Source: DAOPXV01 sp964551445
GTDB taxonomy: Bacteria > Muiribacteriota > UBA9980
Assembly: GCA_964551445.1 (NCBI GenBank)
Contig: CAZKCG010000012.1
Location: 1 to 64,000, forward strand
Direction of reading: 5' to 3'
DNA length: 64,000 bases
In this document: one piece after another, positions 9,488 through 18,101 of the stretch
How the letters are laid out: every line of letters begins with the position of its first letter
How positions within the stretch are numbered: position 1 is the stretch's first letter
Notes under the pieces: model-generated
Database searches by the model: none
What the model saw: the letters and a program-made list of their open reading frames with translations, nothing else
What the model was told of the DNA's origin: nothing
Program-made: the position numbers and the translations under genes

Positions 9488-11539
9488 ATGATAAAATACC
9501 CTTTCACTAAAAAGATGGCGCACGAAGAAGAATTGTTCGGGCACAACATTTCCGACCCATACAGATGGCTCGAAGACATAGAGAATCAAGATGTCAAAAA
9601 CTGGATCGCGGCCCAGAACGAACTCACTGACGATCAGCTGTCGCGCCTTCCCGAAAAGGAAAAATTCAAGAAAAGACTTGTGGAGCTGCTTGATCTCGAC
9701 GGCATGAAGCCGGTTATAAAACACGCCGGCGAAAGACTTTTCTATCTCAAAAAAAATAAAGGCCAGGCACAGTTCGCGCTGTATCATTCGAACAAAAATT
9801 TCACGGACGAAAAGGCCGTATTCGACCCCAACGCCGAAAACGCTCTCTGTTCGATCGATTCATTTGAACCGTCGCCCTCGGGAAAATTCGTCGCGTACTC
9901 TTCATCGTTAGCCGGCAGCGAGATCGGATCCGTAACTGTAAGGTCGGCGGCGGACAATAAAATAATTGACGAAGGCATAAAATGGACGAGATATTCAGGC
10001 ATCGTCTGGAATAACGAAGAAACGGGATTTTATTTTTCAAAGGTCACGCCGGACGGGCTTAATGAAAAAATTTACTTTCACGAAACCGGCAAAACCGAAG
10101 ACACGCCGGTATTTGGCGCGGACTTTCCGGATTCGGCAATAATGGATGTTTATCCTTCTTTGGACAGGGAATTCCTTCTCGTCTCCGTCATGGTGAAATG
10201 GGACAGAAACGATATTTTCATCGCGAAACTTGAAAACCGGACGGCGAAATTCTATCCGCTCGTCGCCGGATACGAAGGCAATTTTTCAGTAAGAGTAAAT
10301 AAAGGCGCCGTTTTTATGGAGACCAATCTCGGGGCGCCGAATAAAAAAATATACGCCGCGCCGGTCCCTGATTTTGAAAATGGCGAAAAAATAGTGCTCG
10401 AGGACAAAACTAGATCCTATATTATTATTCGCGAAGGAAAAACCGCCATCGAAAATTTCTCGCTCACCGAGAATTATATAGTGGTCAATTATATCGAAGA
10501 CGTGAGAACCCGGCTTAAAGTATTCGACATCGAGGGCGAATATATGTATGAGATTGATCTTCCCGCGAAAGGCGTTGGAAGCGTTGTGCCGGCCGATCAA
10601 GGCGATCTGATATATATCGAATTCACTTCATTTTTCCATCCGCAGACCATCTTCTCGCTCGACATCGAAACGAACGAAAAAAATGTCGTTTTCAAGGCGG
10701 ACGCTGCTTTCGACCATTCGAAATTCAAACTTGAACAGGTTTTTTATCCTTCGAAAGACACGACGATGATCCCAATGTATATTCTCAAACAGGAATATTA
10801 TTCAGGTGCTCCTTCTTCCGCTCCGGCTCTTCTTACAGGCTACGGCGGCTTCAACCTTTCGCTGCTTCCCTCATTTTCAGCGCTCGCTATAGCCTGGGTC
10901 GAATCCGGAGGAATATTCGCTGAAGCTAATCTTCGCGGCGGCGGCGAGTACGGCGAGGACTGGCACAAGGCCGGAAAGCGCGAAAAAAAACAGACCGTCT
11001 TCGACGATTTCATATACGCCGGAAAATTTCTCATTGAAAAAGGTTATACCGAAAGCGGAAGACTGGCCGTTTACGGAAGAAGCAACGGCGGCCTTCTCAT
11101 CGGCGCGGTGATAACGCAGGCGCCGGAACTTTTCGGAGCGGCCGTATGCGGCGTACCGCTTCTGGATATGCTGCGCTTCGATAAATTTCTGATCGGAAAA
11201 TACTGGGTGGACGAATACGGAGAACCGGCCTGCGCGGAAGACTTTAAATATATCTATAGTTATTCGCCATACCATAACGCTAAAACGATCAAATATCCTC
11301 CGGTTTATACTTTCACCGCTATTTCGGACGCGCGCGTCCATCCGATGCACGCGCTTAAAATGACCGCGAAACTACAGGAAGCCGCGATAGATTCCACGAA
11401 CGAGAACCCGGCGCTGCTGCGAATAGAAATGCAGGCGGGCCACGGCGCCGGAAAGCCGGTAGATATGATAGCGGAATCATACGCCGAACAGCTCGCGTTC
11501 ATATCCGCGAATATCTCGAGGCTGAAACATCAGGAATGA
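9488..11539 (+). CDS. Prolyl oligopeptidase family serine peptidase (S9A)
   Basis: 683 residues from ATG 9488; the frame is open from 9341 but the added residues do not resemble the family, whose proteins begin like MIKYPFTKK...DPYRWLED. It cleaves short peptides after proline. The N-terminal part has the DPYRWLEDIENQDVKNWIAAQN signature, then a beta-propeller (about residues 70-400), then an alpha/beta-hydrolase domain. The catalytic triad is complete: Ser532 in GRSNGG, Asp614 in SDARVHP and His652 in AGHGAG. The length matches family members of about 690-710 residues. There is no signal peptide, so it is cytoplasmic. It is transcribed away from galU; no strong promoter could be chosen in the 200 bp before it. 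Confidence 0.93.
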   Translation: MIKYPFTKKMAHEEELFGHNISDPYRWLEDIENQDVKNWIAAQNELTDDQLSRLPEKEKFKKRLVELLDLDGMKPVIKHAGERLFYLKKNKGQAQFALYHSNKNFTDEKAVFDPNAENALCSIDSFEPSPSGKFVAYSSSLAGSEIGSVTVRSAADNKIIDEGIKWTRYSGIVWNNEETGFYFSKVTPDGLNEKIYFHETGKTEDTPVFGADFPDSAIMDVYPSLDREFLLVSVMVKWDRNDIFIAKLENRTAKFYPLVAGYEGNFSVRVNKGAVFMETNLGAPNKKIYAAPVPDFENGEKIVLEDKTRSYIIIREGKTAIENFSLTENYIVVNYIEDVRTRLKVFDIEGEYMYEIDLPAKGVGSVVPADQGDLIYIEFTSFFHPQTIFSLDIETNEKNVVFKADAAFDHSKFKLEQVFYPSKDTTMIPMYILKQEYYSGAPSSAPALLTGYGGFNLSLLPSFSALAIAWVESGGIFAEANLRGGGEYGEDWHKAGKREKKQTVFDDFIYAGKFLIEKGYTESGRLAVYGRSNGGLLIGAVITQAPELFGAAVCGVPLLDMLRFDKFLIGKYWVDEYGEPACAEDFKYIYSYSPYHNAKTIKYPPVYTFTAISDARVHPMHALKMTAKLQEAAIDSTNENPALLRIEMQAGHGAGKPVDMIAESYAEQLAFISANISRLKHQE

Positions 11540-11762
11540 GCCTGTTTTATCAACCGGAGACTCGTATATGCAACATTAATGAAAATGAGAGTTTTAATAA
11601 GAACATTATTTTTTCGCCGTAAAACTTAAATTAAAAGCCGCAACGGCGGCAACAGGGATACCGCAAACGGCCGCGAATCCATATATAATATATCAAAGGA
11701 ATTTTAAAATTAAATGTAGTCGAGAGTCAAATAAAATTCTAAAAGAAAGGGAGAGATCTCAA

Positions 11763-13112
11763 ATGTTCAAAAAGGTTTTTCTGGTCGCTTTTATTTTATC
11801 GCTACTGGCAGGAAACTGTTTCGCTCAGACGGCCTCACCGGCGCAGCAGGTACTCGATATCAAACAGGGATTTAATTTTATCGCTTTCACGGTAAAACCG
11901 CCCGATACCGCGGCGGCCTTTAAATTGAAAAATCCGGCGATCGAAGATATTTACGCTTTTTCAACGGCATCAGGGGCGTTCGTGAGCGTTTCCGAAGGAA
12001 CGCTTGTGAATCTTTCCGCCGGTAAAGGCTATATCGTAAAAGCCGCTTCAGCTTTCACAACGACGGTCACCGGCGAAGCCGCCGGAACTATCGGCTCCAT
12101 AAACCTGAAATCGGGATTCAACCTTGTGGGCATCTCAAAAGCCGTCAGCACTCTCAAATTCGGCGATATCTTAAAAGGCGGGATGCTCCTTAAAGGCATC
12201 TATAAATGGAGCGCGGCGGCCGGATCGTTCATTTCCGTCATTAAAAACGCGGGCGGATTAACCGAGCTCATCGACGGCATAGACCCTCTGGTAAGCGCGG
12301 GACAGTCGTTTTTCATCAACGCCTCAAGCGATACGACGCTCTCCTATGACAACGGAACTCTTTCAATAGGCGGAACCACTATTACCGCCGAAGACATCCG
12401 CGGCTATGCAAACAAAATATTCATAACAGATAACGAAGATCTTTTTGAAGCTCTCCGCGCGATCTTTTCACTCGAGGAATTCAACCCCCTGCGGGGCTTT
12501 ATAAGCTCCGTACTGGCCGAACTGCCCGCAAGCTCTCCCGCCGCTCCGTCCCGCGCGATCGCGGGCTCAAAAACCGGGAACTACGGCGGCGTGCCTTACA
12601 ATGTTAACTATTCAGTGGTTTTATATAACTCGAAAGGCGCCGTTATAAATTATATAATTCCTCCGCTTATAGCAAAATATACCGCGACGATAAACGGAAC
12701 GGTCGGAAGCGTCGAATGCAACATCACGACCACGTGCGACAATATCAAGATCATAAGCTTCACTTCAGGCTCCACTCTTACTTATTCATGCCACCAGGTG
12801 CAGAACGGCACTCTCAAATACAATCAGAAGACCTTCTCATACGCACTCGATATGAACGCAACATATGACATCAATTTCGCAAACTCCACTTTCGCGGTAT
12901 CGAACGCGACCGGAACCATGACCATCAACCTCGTTTCAGGCTGGACGATAGAGCTTGCGTATAACGGCACGACCGCCTCCGGAGCCATCAAAAAAGACGG
13001 GATCCCCGAAGGCAGCGTAAGCGTGAGCGCCGACGGCACTTGCACGATCACCGATTACGAAAGCCAGAAGAGCATCACTATATCTAAAACCGGAATAACC
13101 AAAAACTATTAA
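11763..13112 (+). CDS. Exported protein with a duplicated N-terminal domain, function unknown
   Basis: 449 residues with a clear Sec signal peptide (MFKKVFLVAFILSLLAG..., cleavage FA|QT near 21). Residues about 28-110 and 115-200 are two copies of one module: a GFNFIAF or GFNLVGI strand, an IYxF/IYKW-SAAxGxFxSV segment, then an AGKGYIV or AGQSFFI strand. Such modules are seen in secreted proteins of several anaerobic lineages, but I know no function. The C-terminal 170 residues are Thr/Asn-rich beta-type sequence with two Cys. The ribosome site is AAAGGGAGAG ahead of ATG 11763. A terminator-like repeat follows at 13192-13240. Confidence 0.8.
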   Translation: MFKKVFLVAFILSLLAGNCFAQTASPAQQVLDIKQGFNFIAFTVKPPDTAAAFKLKNPAIEDIYAFSTASGAFVSVSEGTLVNLSAGKGYIVKAASAFTTTVTGEAAGTIGSINLKSGFNLVGISKAVSTLKFGDILKGGMLLKGIYKWSAAAGSFISVIKNAGGLTELIDGIDPLVSAGQSFFINASSDTTLSYDNGTLSIGGTTITAEDIRGYANKIFITDNEDLFEALRAIFSLEEFNPLRGFISSVLAELPASSPAAPSRAIAGSKTGNYGGVPYNVNYSVVLYNSKGAVINYIIPPLIAKYTATINGTVGSVECNITTTCDNIKIISFTSGSTLTYSCHQVQNGTLKYNQKTFSYALDMNATYDINFANSTFAVSNATGTMTINLVSGWTIELAYNGTTASGAIKKDGIPEGSVSVSADGTCTITDYESQKSITISKTGITKNY

Positions 13113-13191
13113 GGAAAAATATTAAGAACGCTGCCGGTCTATAGCGTTTACAAAAAACTTGCCGTCAGAAACATAATTAGACATACATCAT

Positions 13192-13240
13192 AAAGGGGCT
13201 GTACAAAAAGATAATTTTTGAAACAGCCTCTTTTTCTTTT
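13192..13240 (+). terminator. Terminator-like hairpin, copy 2 of a dispersed repeat
   Basis: AAAGGGGCTGT ... ACAGCCTCTTTTT forms an imperfect hairpin with an A run before and a T run after. The loop core (AAAAGATAATTTTTGAAAC) is the same as in the element at 1-50, which is inverted relative to this one. It lies 80 bp after the exported-protein gene. Confidence 0.65.
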
Positions 13241-13542
13241 ATAGCGAACGACGTCAATATTTTAAAATAGCTTTCAATGGCGGTTTGTGTTTCGCGTTAC
13301 ATTTCTATAGTCTTTAATGTCGTTAACTATAGATCCAAAGCAGTCAATTGCGATTAAAATTTGGAACCATCTTTTTTATTTGCGCGTTTGAACCTTTTCA
13401 AACCGTTTTAAAATTCAAACTCAAATACCAAAAATAAAATGCCGGAATATATAAAAGCAACAGCAAAAAAGACTTAGCATTTCCAATAAAAAGACTATCG
13501 AATGAAACGGTTGAGCTTCATCCCAATACGCTTTAATTTAAA
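13241..13542. other. Non-coding gap, nothing recognised
   Basis: About 300 bp between the repeat at 13192-13240 and the terminator at 13543-13574. AT-rich; no coding frame with the local codon style, no promoter that I trust, no tRNA-like fold. Confidence 0.5.
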
Positions 13543-13574
13543 AAACAGGGGCCCGTAAAAACGAACCCCTGTTT
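13543..13574. terminator. Bidirectional intrinsic terminator
   Basis: ACAGGGG / CCCCTGT stem (13546-13551 and 13566-13571) flanked by A6 and T6 runs. On the minus strand it ends the glycine-zipper protein gene. Confidence 0.8.
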
Positions 13575-13604
13575 TTTATTGGTTATGCTTTATTGTTTTA
13601 AAGC

Positions 13605-16340
13605 TTATTTGTTTTTCGAAGCTGCGGGAGCGCCCTGTTTTGACATTTCAGCTTCGTATGCGTTAAACGCCTGTTTGTAGTTCTGGAGAGCCTGCTGGCC
13701 TTCCGGTGAATCGCCCTTGCCTTCTGAAAGCAGCTGAGCGTATGTCTGGTAAGCAGCGACCATTTTGTCTTTGAGGCTCTTGGTGTCGGAGTTTTCGCCG
13801 CTGACCGTGTTTTTATCAGGAACGAATCCGCCTTCAACCGTGCCCGGCTTATCCGGGAAAGGATTCGCAGCGGGAGCGCCGCTCGGAGCCACGTTGACCA
13901 TGATGCCGCCGGGGCCTGCGCCGTATCTGATGTTAACTTCTTTGTTACCCTGTTTGCCGCGGATGAGTTCTACAACTTTTCCGCCTATGAATCCGCCGAT
14001 CATACCGCCGATCATAGTTCCGATACCAGGGCATATCATTGAACCTATAGCTGCGCCCGCGGTCGAACCGATAGCGCGTCCGATAAGGTCAACTTTATCG
14101 ATAGCTGCCCATGCTTTTTTGAAGGAAGGTCTCTGGCCCGCAGCGAGGTCGTTACCCATACCAGCGCCGATAGCGCCGCCGGCCATGGAGAATATCGCGG
14201 GCATGAATGCGCCGAGAACTGGACCAACTACAGGGATCGTCGATGCGAACGTTCCGACCACTGCGCCGGCAGCCGAGCCGAGGCCCGAACCAACGAATGA
14301 TCCAACGAATTCGCCTGTTGCAAGATATCCAACAGCTTTACCGATATTTATTTTTTCGCCGTTCTTTATCTGTTCAACGAGTTTGAAGCCGACTGTGAGA
14401 CCGGCCGATATGCCTATGCTTTTTACTGAGAATGACTGTTTCAAAGCGTCTTTGCCGGCGATTCCAGCAGCCGTCGTTGTTTCTTTGCCCCATTTGTAAC
14501 CTTTTTCCCATGCTTCTGATTTAGGCTTCGGAGCGGGAGCGCCTGTGCCGTCGGGATCGCCGTTAGCGGGAGCCGATGCGGTCGTTCCGGGGCCGTCAGG
14601 ATCAGCATTGGGTGTTCCGCCGTTTTCGCCTGTAGCGGGTGTAGCGGGACCGTCAGGATCCGTTGTGGGTTTCGGAGCGGGAGCCGCGCCGTCAGGATCC
14701 GTCGATGCGGGAGCTGCGGGACCATCAGGATCTGATGTTGCAGGCGCCGATGCTGTTGTTCCAGGGCCGTCCGGGTCTGTTGTAGCAGGAACCGCAGGGC
14801 CGTCAGGATCCGTCGTTCCGGTTGTGGGCTTAGGAGCGGGAACTGAAGGACCGTCAGGATCCGATGTAGCGGGTGTTGATGTCGAAGCATTGCCTGAACC
14901 CGTTGTTGAAGCGGGAACGTCAGGCGTTGTATCTGCGGGAGCCGCAGGGGTTGTCGATGTTGAAGCGCTGCCGGAACCTGTCGTTGACGAAGCGGGAGCC
15001 GCGGGCGTCGTCGATACAGGAACGTCAGGTGTGGTATCTACGGGAGCCGCGGGTGTCGATGCCGTTGTCGTTGCGGGAGCTGCAGGAGTAGCGGGCGTCG
15101 TTGAAGCGGGAGCCGCAGGGGTCGTCGATACAGGAACATCGGGTGTAGTATCTACGGGAACTGCAGGAGTTGAAGTTGTGGTCGTCGATGCAGGAGCCGC
15201 AGGTGTAGTTGTTGTCGAAGGCGCAGCCGTTGTGGTCGCTGCGGGTGTAGCCGTCGTGGTTGCAGCAGGCGTAGCCGTTGTAGTCGTTGCTGCGGGTGTA
15301 GCCGTCGTTGCGGGAGTAGAAGTGTTTCCTACGCCTGTCGTTGCGGCAGGAGCCGCGGGTGCCGCGGGTGCGTTCGGAGCCGGAGTAATGGTTTGGCCGT
15401 TAGGTCCGTTGTTAACGATGTAAGTGTTCTTGTTTATGATTATCGTTCTGTTGTTTGAGTTGCTTGTTACGCTTGTCTGGTTCGTAGTGTTGCCGGCGTT
15501 GGCTATTCTAGTGGATGTGTTGCCGGAACCTTCGATCCTTGTAGCGCTGGACGTATTTCCCGAGCGCGATACATTCGATGATGTGGAAGTATCCGAGAAG
15601 TTACCGGAATCAGCTATTCTGGTTGAGCTCGAGGTGGTTGAAGCCGTTGAAAGATTACGAGCGTCTGTGATCTTGGCGCTTGTGGTCGAGGTCGTCGTCG
15701 TATTTCCCGAGTTTGAAACGCTTGCCGTCGTCGTCGAAACGTTACCTGAATCGGTTACGCGGGTGGACGTGGTAGTCGTTCTGGGAGCGCTTGTGGTCGT
15801 CGTATTTGTCGTCGGAGCGGAAACGCTTGTGGTCGTTGTCGTCTTAGGCGCTGAAACGCTCGTCGTCGTATTGTTTGAATTTGTTGTAGGAGTGGAAACA
15901 GTTGTGGTCGACGTAGTTGTCGTCTTAGGAGCTGAAACGCTCGTCGTGGTGTTATTTGAGTTTGAAGTAGCCGTAGCGCTGGTCGTGCTTGTGTTCGTCA
16001 CAGGTGAATTGTCGGCGAATTTCCATGTTTTGAAGAGGCCGTTGGAATCGCGGACAACTTCGCGGACGCGGCCGTCAGACCATGTTTCCGTAACTACTTT
16101 ACCCCATGTTACGAAATGGCCTTTAGGATCGCGGACGACCCAGTATTGTTTTCCGTCGCCCCATGTTTCATAGCCTGCGGCGCCGGTGTTGACCGTCGTG
16201 CCTTTAGGCGTGTCGACGACCCATGTCGACGCCTTTGATGTGTCCTGGAACGCATTTGCCGTATAAGGCATAAAAAGCGAAGTGCAGAACGCGAATATAA
16301 GGTACACTACAAACATTTTAGCTATCATTTTACGCTTCAT
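13605..16340 (-). CDS. Exported Thr/Ala/Pro-rich repeat protein with a glycine-zipper membrane domain
   Basis: 911 residues from ATG 16340. The frame also opens at GTG 16349, but AAAGG at 16349-16353 sits 8 nt before the ATG and overlaps the GTG, so the ATG is used. A Sec signal peptide ends at ANA|FQD. Residues about 35-110 contain Trp-rich repeats (TWVVDTPKG, YWVVRDPKG, REVVRDSNG). A long low-complexity linker follows: Thr/Ser/Asn-rich, then TTPAAPA and DTTPDVPVSTT repeats, then about a dozen DPDGP repeats. The last 290 residues hold glycine-zipper helices (GSFVGSGLGSAAGAVVG, AGGAIGAGMG, GAAIGSMICPGIGTMIGG) like those in membrane-inserting proteins, and end in a soluble helical tail. A perfect consensus promoter and a hairpin leader precede it. 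Role unknown; an envelope-spanning or surface structural role is inference. Confidence 0.82.
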   Translation of the reverse strand: MKRKMIAKMFVVYLIFAFCTSLFMPYTANAFQDTSKASTWVVDTPKGTTVNTGAAGYETWGDGKQYWVVRDPKGHFVTWGKVVTETWSDGRVREVVRDSNGLFKTWKFADNSPVTNTSTTSATATSNSNNTTTSVSAPKTTTTSTTTVSTPTTNSNNTTTSVSAPKTTTTTSVSAPTTNTTTTSAPRTTTTSTRVTDSGNVSTTTASVSNSGNTTTTSTTSAKITDARNLSTASTTSSSTRIADSGNFSDTSTSSNVSRSGNTSSATRIEGSGNTSTRIANAGNTTNQTSVTSNSNNRTIIINKNTYIVNNGPNGQTITPAPNAPAAPAAPAATTGVGNTSTPATTATPAATTTTATPAATTTATPAATTTAAPSTTTTPAAPASTTTTSTPAVPVDTTPDVPVSTTPAAPASTTPATPAAPATTTASTPAAPVDTTPDVPVSTTPAAPASSTTGSGSASTSTTPAAPADTTPDVPASTTGSGNASTSTPATSDPDGPSVPAPKPTTGTTDPDGPAVPATTDPDGPGTTASAPATSDPDGPAAPASTDPDGAAPAPKPTTDPDGPATPATGENGGTPNADPDGPGTTASAPANGDPDGTGAPAPKPKSEAWEKGYKWGKETTTAAGIAGKDALKQSFSVKSIGISAGLTVGFKLVEQIKNGEKINIGKAVGYLATGEFVGSFVGSGLGSAAGAVVGTFASTIPVVGPVLGAFMPAIFSMAGGAIGAGMGNDLAAGQRPSFKKAWAAIDKVDLIGRAIGSTAGAAIGSMICPGIGTMIGGMIGGFIGGKVVELIRGKQGNKEVNIRYGAGPGGIMVNVAPSGAPAANPFPDKPGTVEGGFVPDKNTVSGENSDTKSLKDKMVAAYQTYAQLLSEGKGDSPEGQQALQNYKQAFNAYEAEMSKQGAPAASKNK
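14560..15330 (-). repeat. Coding tandem repeats (DPDGP and TTPAAPA types)
   Basis: In-frame degenerate DNA repeats inside the glycine-zipper protein gene. About 14560-14870 encodes DPDGP units spaced 7-17 residues apart; about 14870-15330 encodes TTPAAPA, DTTPDVPVSTT and TTTATPAA units. They are not CRISPR: unit lengths vary and the frame is kept throughout. Confidence 0.8.
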
Positions 16341-16368
16341 ATAGATCACCTTTCCTTAATAGATTTCT

Positions 16369-16413
16369 TAACGAATTTCGGCCGAAAAGCCGGCCCTTTG
16401 AGTAATTTCGTTA
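16369..16413 (-). promoter_or_regulatory. Structured RNA leader hairpin
   Basis: On the minus strand an outer stem TAACGAA/TTCGTTA (16407-16413 with 16369-16375) encloses an inner perfect stem GGCCG-GCTTTT-CGGCC (16380-16395). The structure ends about 15 nt before the ribosome site of the glycine-zipper protein gene. It could control translation; no known riboswitch class was matched. Confidence 0.5.
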
Positions 16414-16534
16414 CCACCTCCGTCTTTTAATAAAATACAAAATGTCAGATTCAAAGTGTCATCAAAATGTGGATGAAATAAAGCTATAAGTACGAAAAAC
16501 AAAAAAATAATGTGGCAATGTCTAACTTACAACA

Positions 16535-16563
16535 ATTATATTAAAAATAATAACCCTTGTCAA
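16535..16563 (-). promoter_or_regulatory. Perfect consensus sigma-70 promoter
   Basis: Minus strand TTGACA (16558-16563), 17 bp, TATAAT (16535-16540): a full match to the consensus in both boxes. It drives the glycine-zipper protein through a leader of about 190 nt, implying strong expression. Confidence 0.88.
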
Positions 16564-16600
16564 GGAATGCGGCACAATTAATTTTCAGATCATTATACTA

Positions 16601-17494
16601 TTACATTTTAATGAAGGTTTCAAGCCTTATTTTATCCCTTTCGCTCAAAGCGCCCCCGCCGGCGTAATCAAGAGAAAGGTAATCAGCCCTTATATTTTTC
16701 GAAAAAAAACTGTCCTCGATCTCATAATGGGAAAATTTAGGAAAAAGGTGCAGAACTTTTACCCTCCGGCCTTCCAGTGACGATCCATCGGCTATACGAT
16801 TGATCCGCGCCGCCCTGACACCCATGTTAAAAAAATCTGATGGCGAGAAACCTTTCTTTTTAAGCGCTCTCATATTTATGTCGCAAAACTCAACATATTT
16901 TACGCAAACCCGATTGTCGCTGAAATATTTCCAGATATCACAATACATCGGATAAGCCGTTCCAATTACAAGGACCTCTTTTTCATATCCTGCCCCGCTA
17001 TTTTTCCGTTTAATTATTAAATTATCAGTCAGATTTTTTAAAAGCGACGGATAAATCTCGCCGGCGACCGGCGACCTTAAAAAATCCGCGGGATAATAAA
17101 TGACGCCCGAACCATCCCTTTCGATCAATTCCGCTTTCGCTCCACCGAATCTTGACTCGTTATATGAATACGAAGTGAGCGTAAGCGAACCGGCGCTGAA
17201 ATTTTCAAAACACGCCCTGATGTCTCTGGAAATGAATTTATCGCAATATTTCACGCCGATACTTGTTTTTTCTTTAATAAACTTCGAAAACAACCCGGCA
17301 ATGAGTTTTACCTGCGCGTTAACGTTGGCGCAGCGCAAAAACTTTTCGCCCAGAACCTCTAAAGACGCGACCGCGCCTTCTTCCGCCGCATAATCATAGA
17401 CATTATGGGGCAATTCTCCGGCTCCGTTTTTACGCAGAAGAAAAAATGGCGTGAATGATATTGAAAAAAATTTTTTATTATTTTTACTTTGCAT
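16601..17494 (-). CDS. Hypothetical protein, possibly a distant 2-hydroxyacyl-CoA dehydratase-like protein
   Basis: 297 residues, no signal peptide. Two parts recall the HgdB/BcrC family: a Rossmann-like strand and loop EVLVIGTAYPMYCDIWKYF near residue 195, and an ending ADYLSLDYAG...ERDKIRLETFIKM resembling the family's LxxDxD...QxxTRLEAFLEML close. Those proteins bind a 4Fe-4S cluster and dehydrate 2-hydroxyacyl-CoA, or make up its activator group. The usual Cys ligands are not obvious, there is no partner subunit or activator ATPase nearby, and the N-terminal half is unrecognised, so the match is tentative. It is divergent from the receiver-domain gene. Confidence 0.6.
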   Translation of the reverse strand: MQSKNNKKFFSISFTPFFLLRKNGAGELPHNVYDYAAEEGAVASLEVLGEKFLRCANVNAQVKLIAGLFSKFIKEKTSIGVKYCDKFISRDIRACFENFSAGSLTLTSYSYNESRFGGAKAELIERDGSGVIYYPADFLRSPVAGEIYPSLLKNLTDNLIIKRKNSGAGYEKEVLVIGTAYPMYCDIWKYFSDNRVCVKYVEFCDINMRALKKKGFSPSDFFNMGVRAARINRIADGSSLEGRRVKVLHLFPKFSHYEIEDSFFSKNIRADYLSLDYAGGGALSERDKIRLETFIKM

Positions 17495-17517
17495 ATGTTT
17501 TTTTTCGTGCTAAGATG

Positions 17518-17523
17518 TATAAT
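17518..17523 (+). promoter_or_regulatory. Probable -10 box of the receiver-domain gene
   Basis: TATAAT 18 bp before the ATG at 17541, with a poor -35 in a T-rich tract. The AGGAG ribosome site begins close to the expected transcript start, so the leader would be very short. Confidence 0.45.
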
Positions 17524-17540
17524 GTAATTAGGAGTAAATT

Positions 17541-17945
17541 ATGGACAATATAAAAATACTTGTCGTCGATGATGACGAAGACATAATTTTAATGATGAAC
17601 GATTTTTTCGAAACCGTTGACGGGTCGGATCAATTTGTGATCACAACCTCTTCAACGGCGTCTTCCGCCATGGAAGCCATAGAAAAAAACACTCCTCATA
17701 TAATGCTCACCGATATGCTCATACCCGGGACCGACGGCTTCAAACTGGCCGCAATGCTTCGTTCCAAAAACGAGAGCGCTTTCGTGATAATGATGAGCGG
17801 CCGCAACCAGCAGGCCCCGGAACCCGGAAAGCCGAATCTCATTAACGCTTACCTGAAAAAACCTTTCGACCTCGACACATTTGAAAAGTTTATCCAGGAG
17901 GCCATCCGGCACATCAAAAATTTTTCAGCCCGAAGCAAAGGATAA
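17541..17945 (+). CDS. Stand-alone response-regulator receiver domain
   Basis: 134 residues, a single CheY-like receiver domain with no output domain. The acidic pocket is Asp10-Asp11-Asp12, the phospho-acceptor is Asp58 (TDMLIPGTDGF), the switch Ser is Ser86 (MMSG) and the conserved Lys-Pro is Lys107-Pro108. Such proteins relay phosphate or bind a target protein. AGGAG lies 6 nt before the ATG. No histidine kinase is adjacent; the nearest in the window is at 28232, so the cognate partner is unknown. Confidence 0.92.
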   Translation: MDNIKILVVDDDEDIILMMNDFFETVDGSDQFVITTSSTASSAMEAIEKNTPHIMLTDMLIPGTDGFKLAAMLRSKNESAFVIMMSGRNQQAPEPGKPNLINAYLKKPFDLDTFEKFIQEAIRHIKNFSARSKG

Positions 17946-18012
17946 TTATCATCCGTCATCTTCTTTTAAGTATAACATACTATTTATCAATTATAAAAGT
18001 TCCATAACTATT

Positions 18013-18050
18013 AAAAAGCGCGATTGTGTAAATTCACAGCCGCGCTTTTT
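18013..18050. terminator. Bidirectional terminator between convergent genes
   Basis: AAAAAGCGCG...GTG / CAC...CGCGCTTTTT hairpin with A and T runs on both sides. It lies between the receiver gene (+) and the CsgG-like gene (-) and can serve both. Confidence 0.82.
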
Positions 18051-18101
18051 GATTCGAACGGATAATTTAATTTTACCGGCGCATAACGGCGCTAAAGATA
18101 A

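Noticed and set aside
14560..15330. CRISPR-like repeats
   Set aside because: Units vary in length, have no unique spacers, and keep one reading frame as DPDGP and TTPAAPA repeats; no cas gene is present.
14545..16173. Long plus-strand open frames opposite the Thr/Ala/Pro-rich protein
   Set aside because: They are Val/Gly/Ala-rich mirror images of low-complexity codons, lack ribosome sites, and the minus strand has promoter, ribosome site, signal peptide and terminator.
16369..16440. Cyclic-di-GMP (GEMM) riboswitch in the glycine-zipper leader
   Set aside because: CAAAGGGCCGG looks similar in part, but the conserved GEMM core and the tetraloop receptor are not there.
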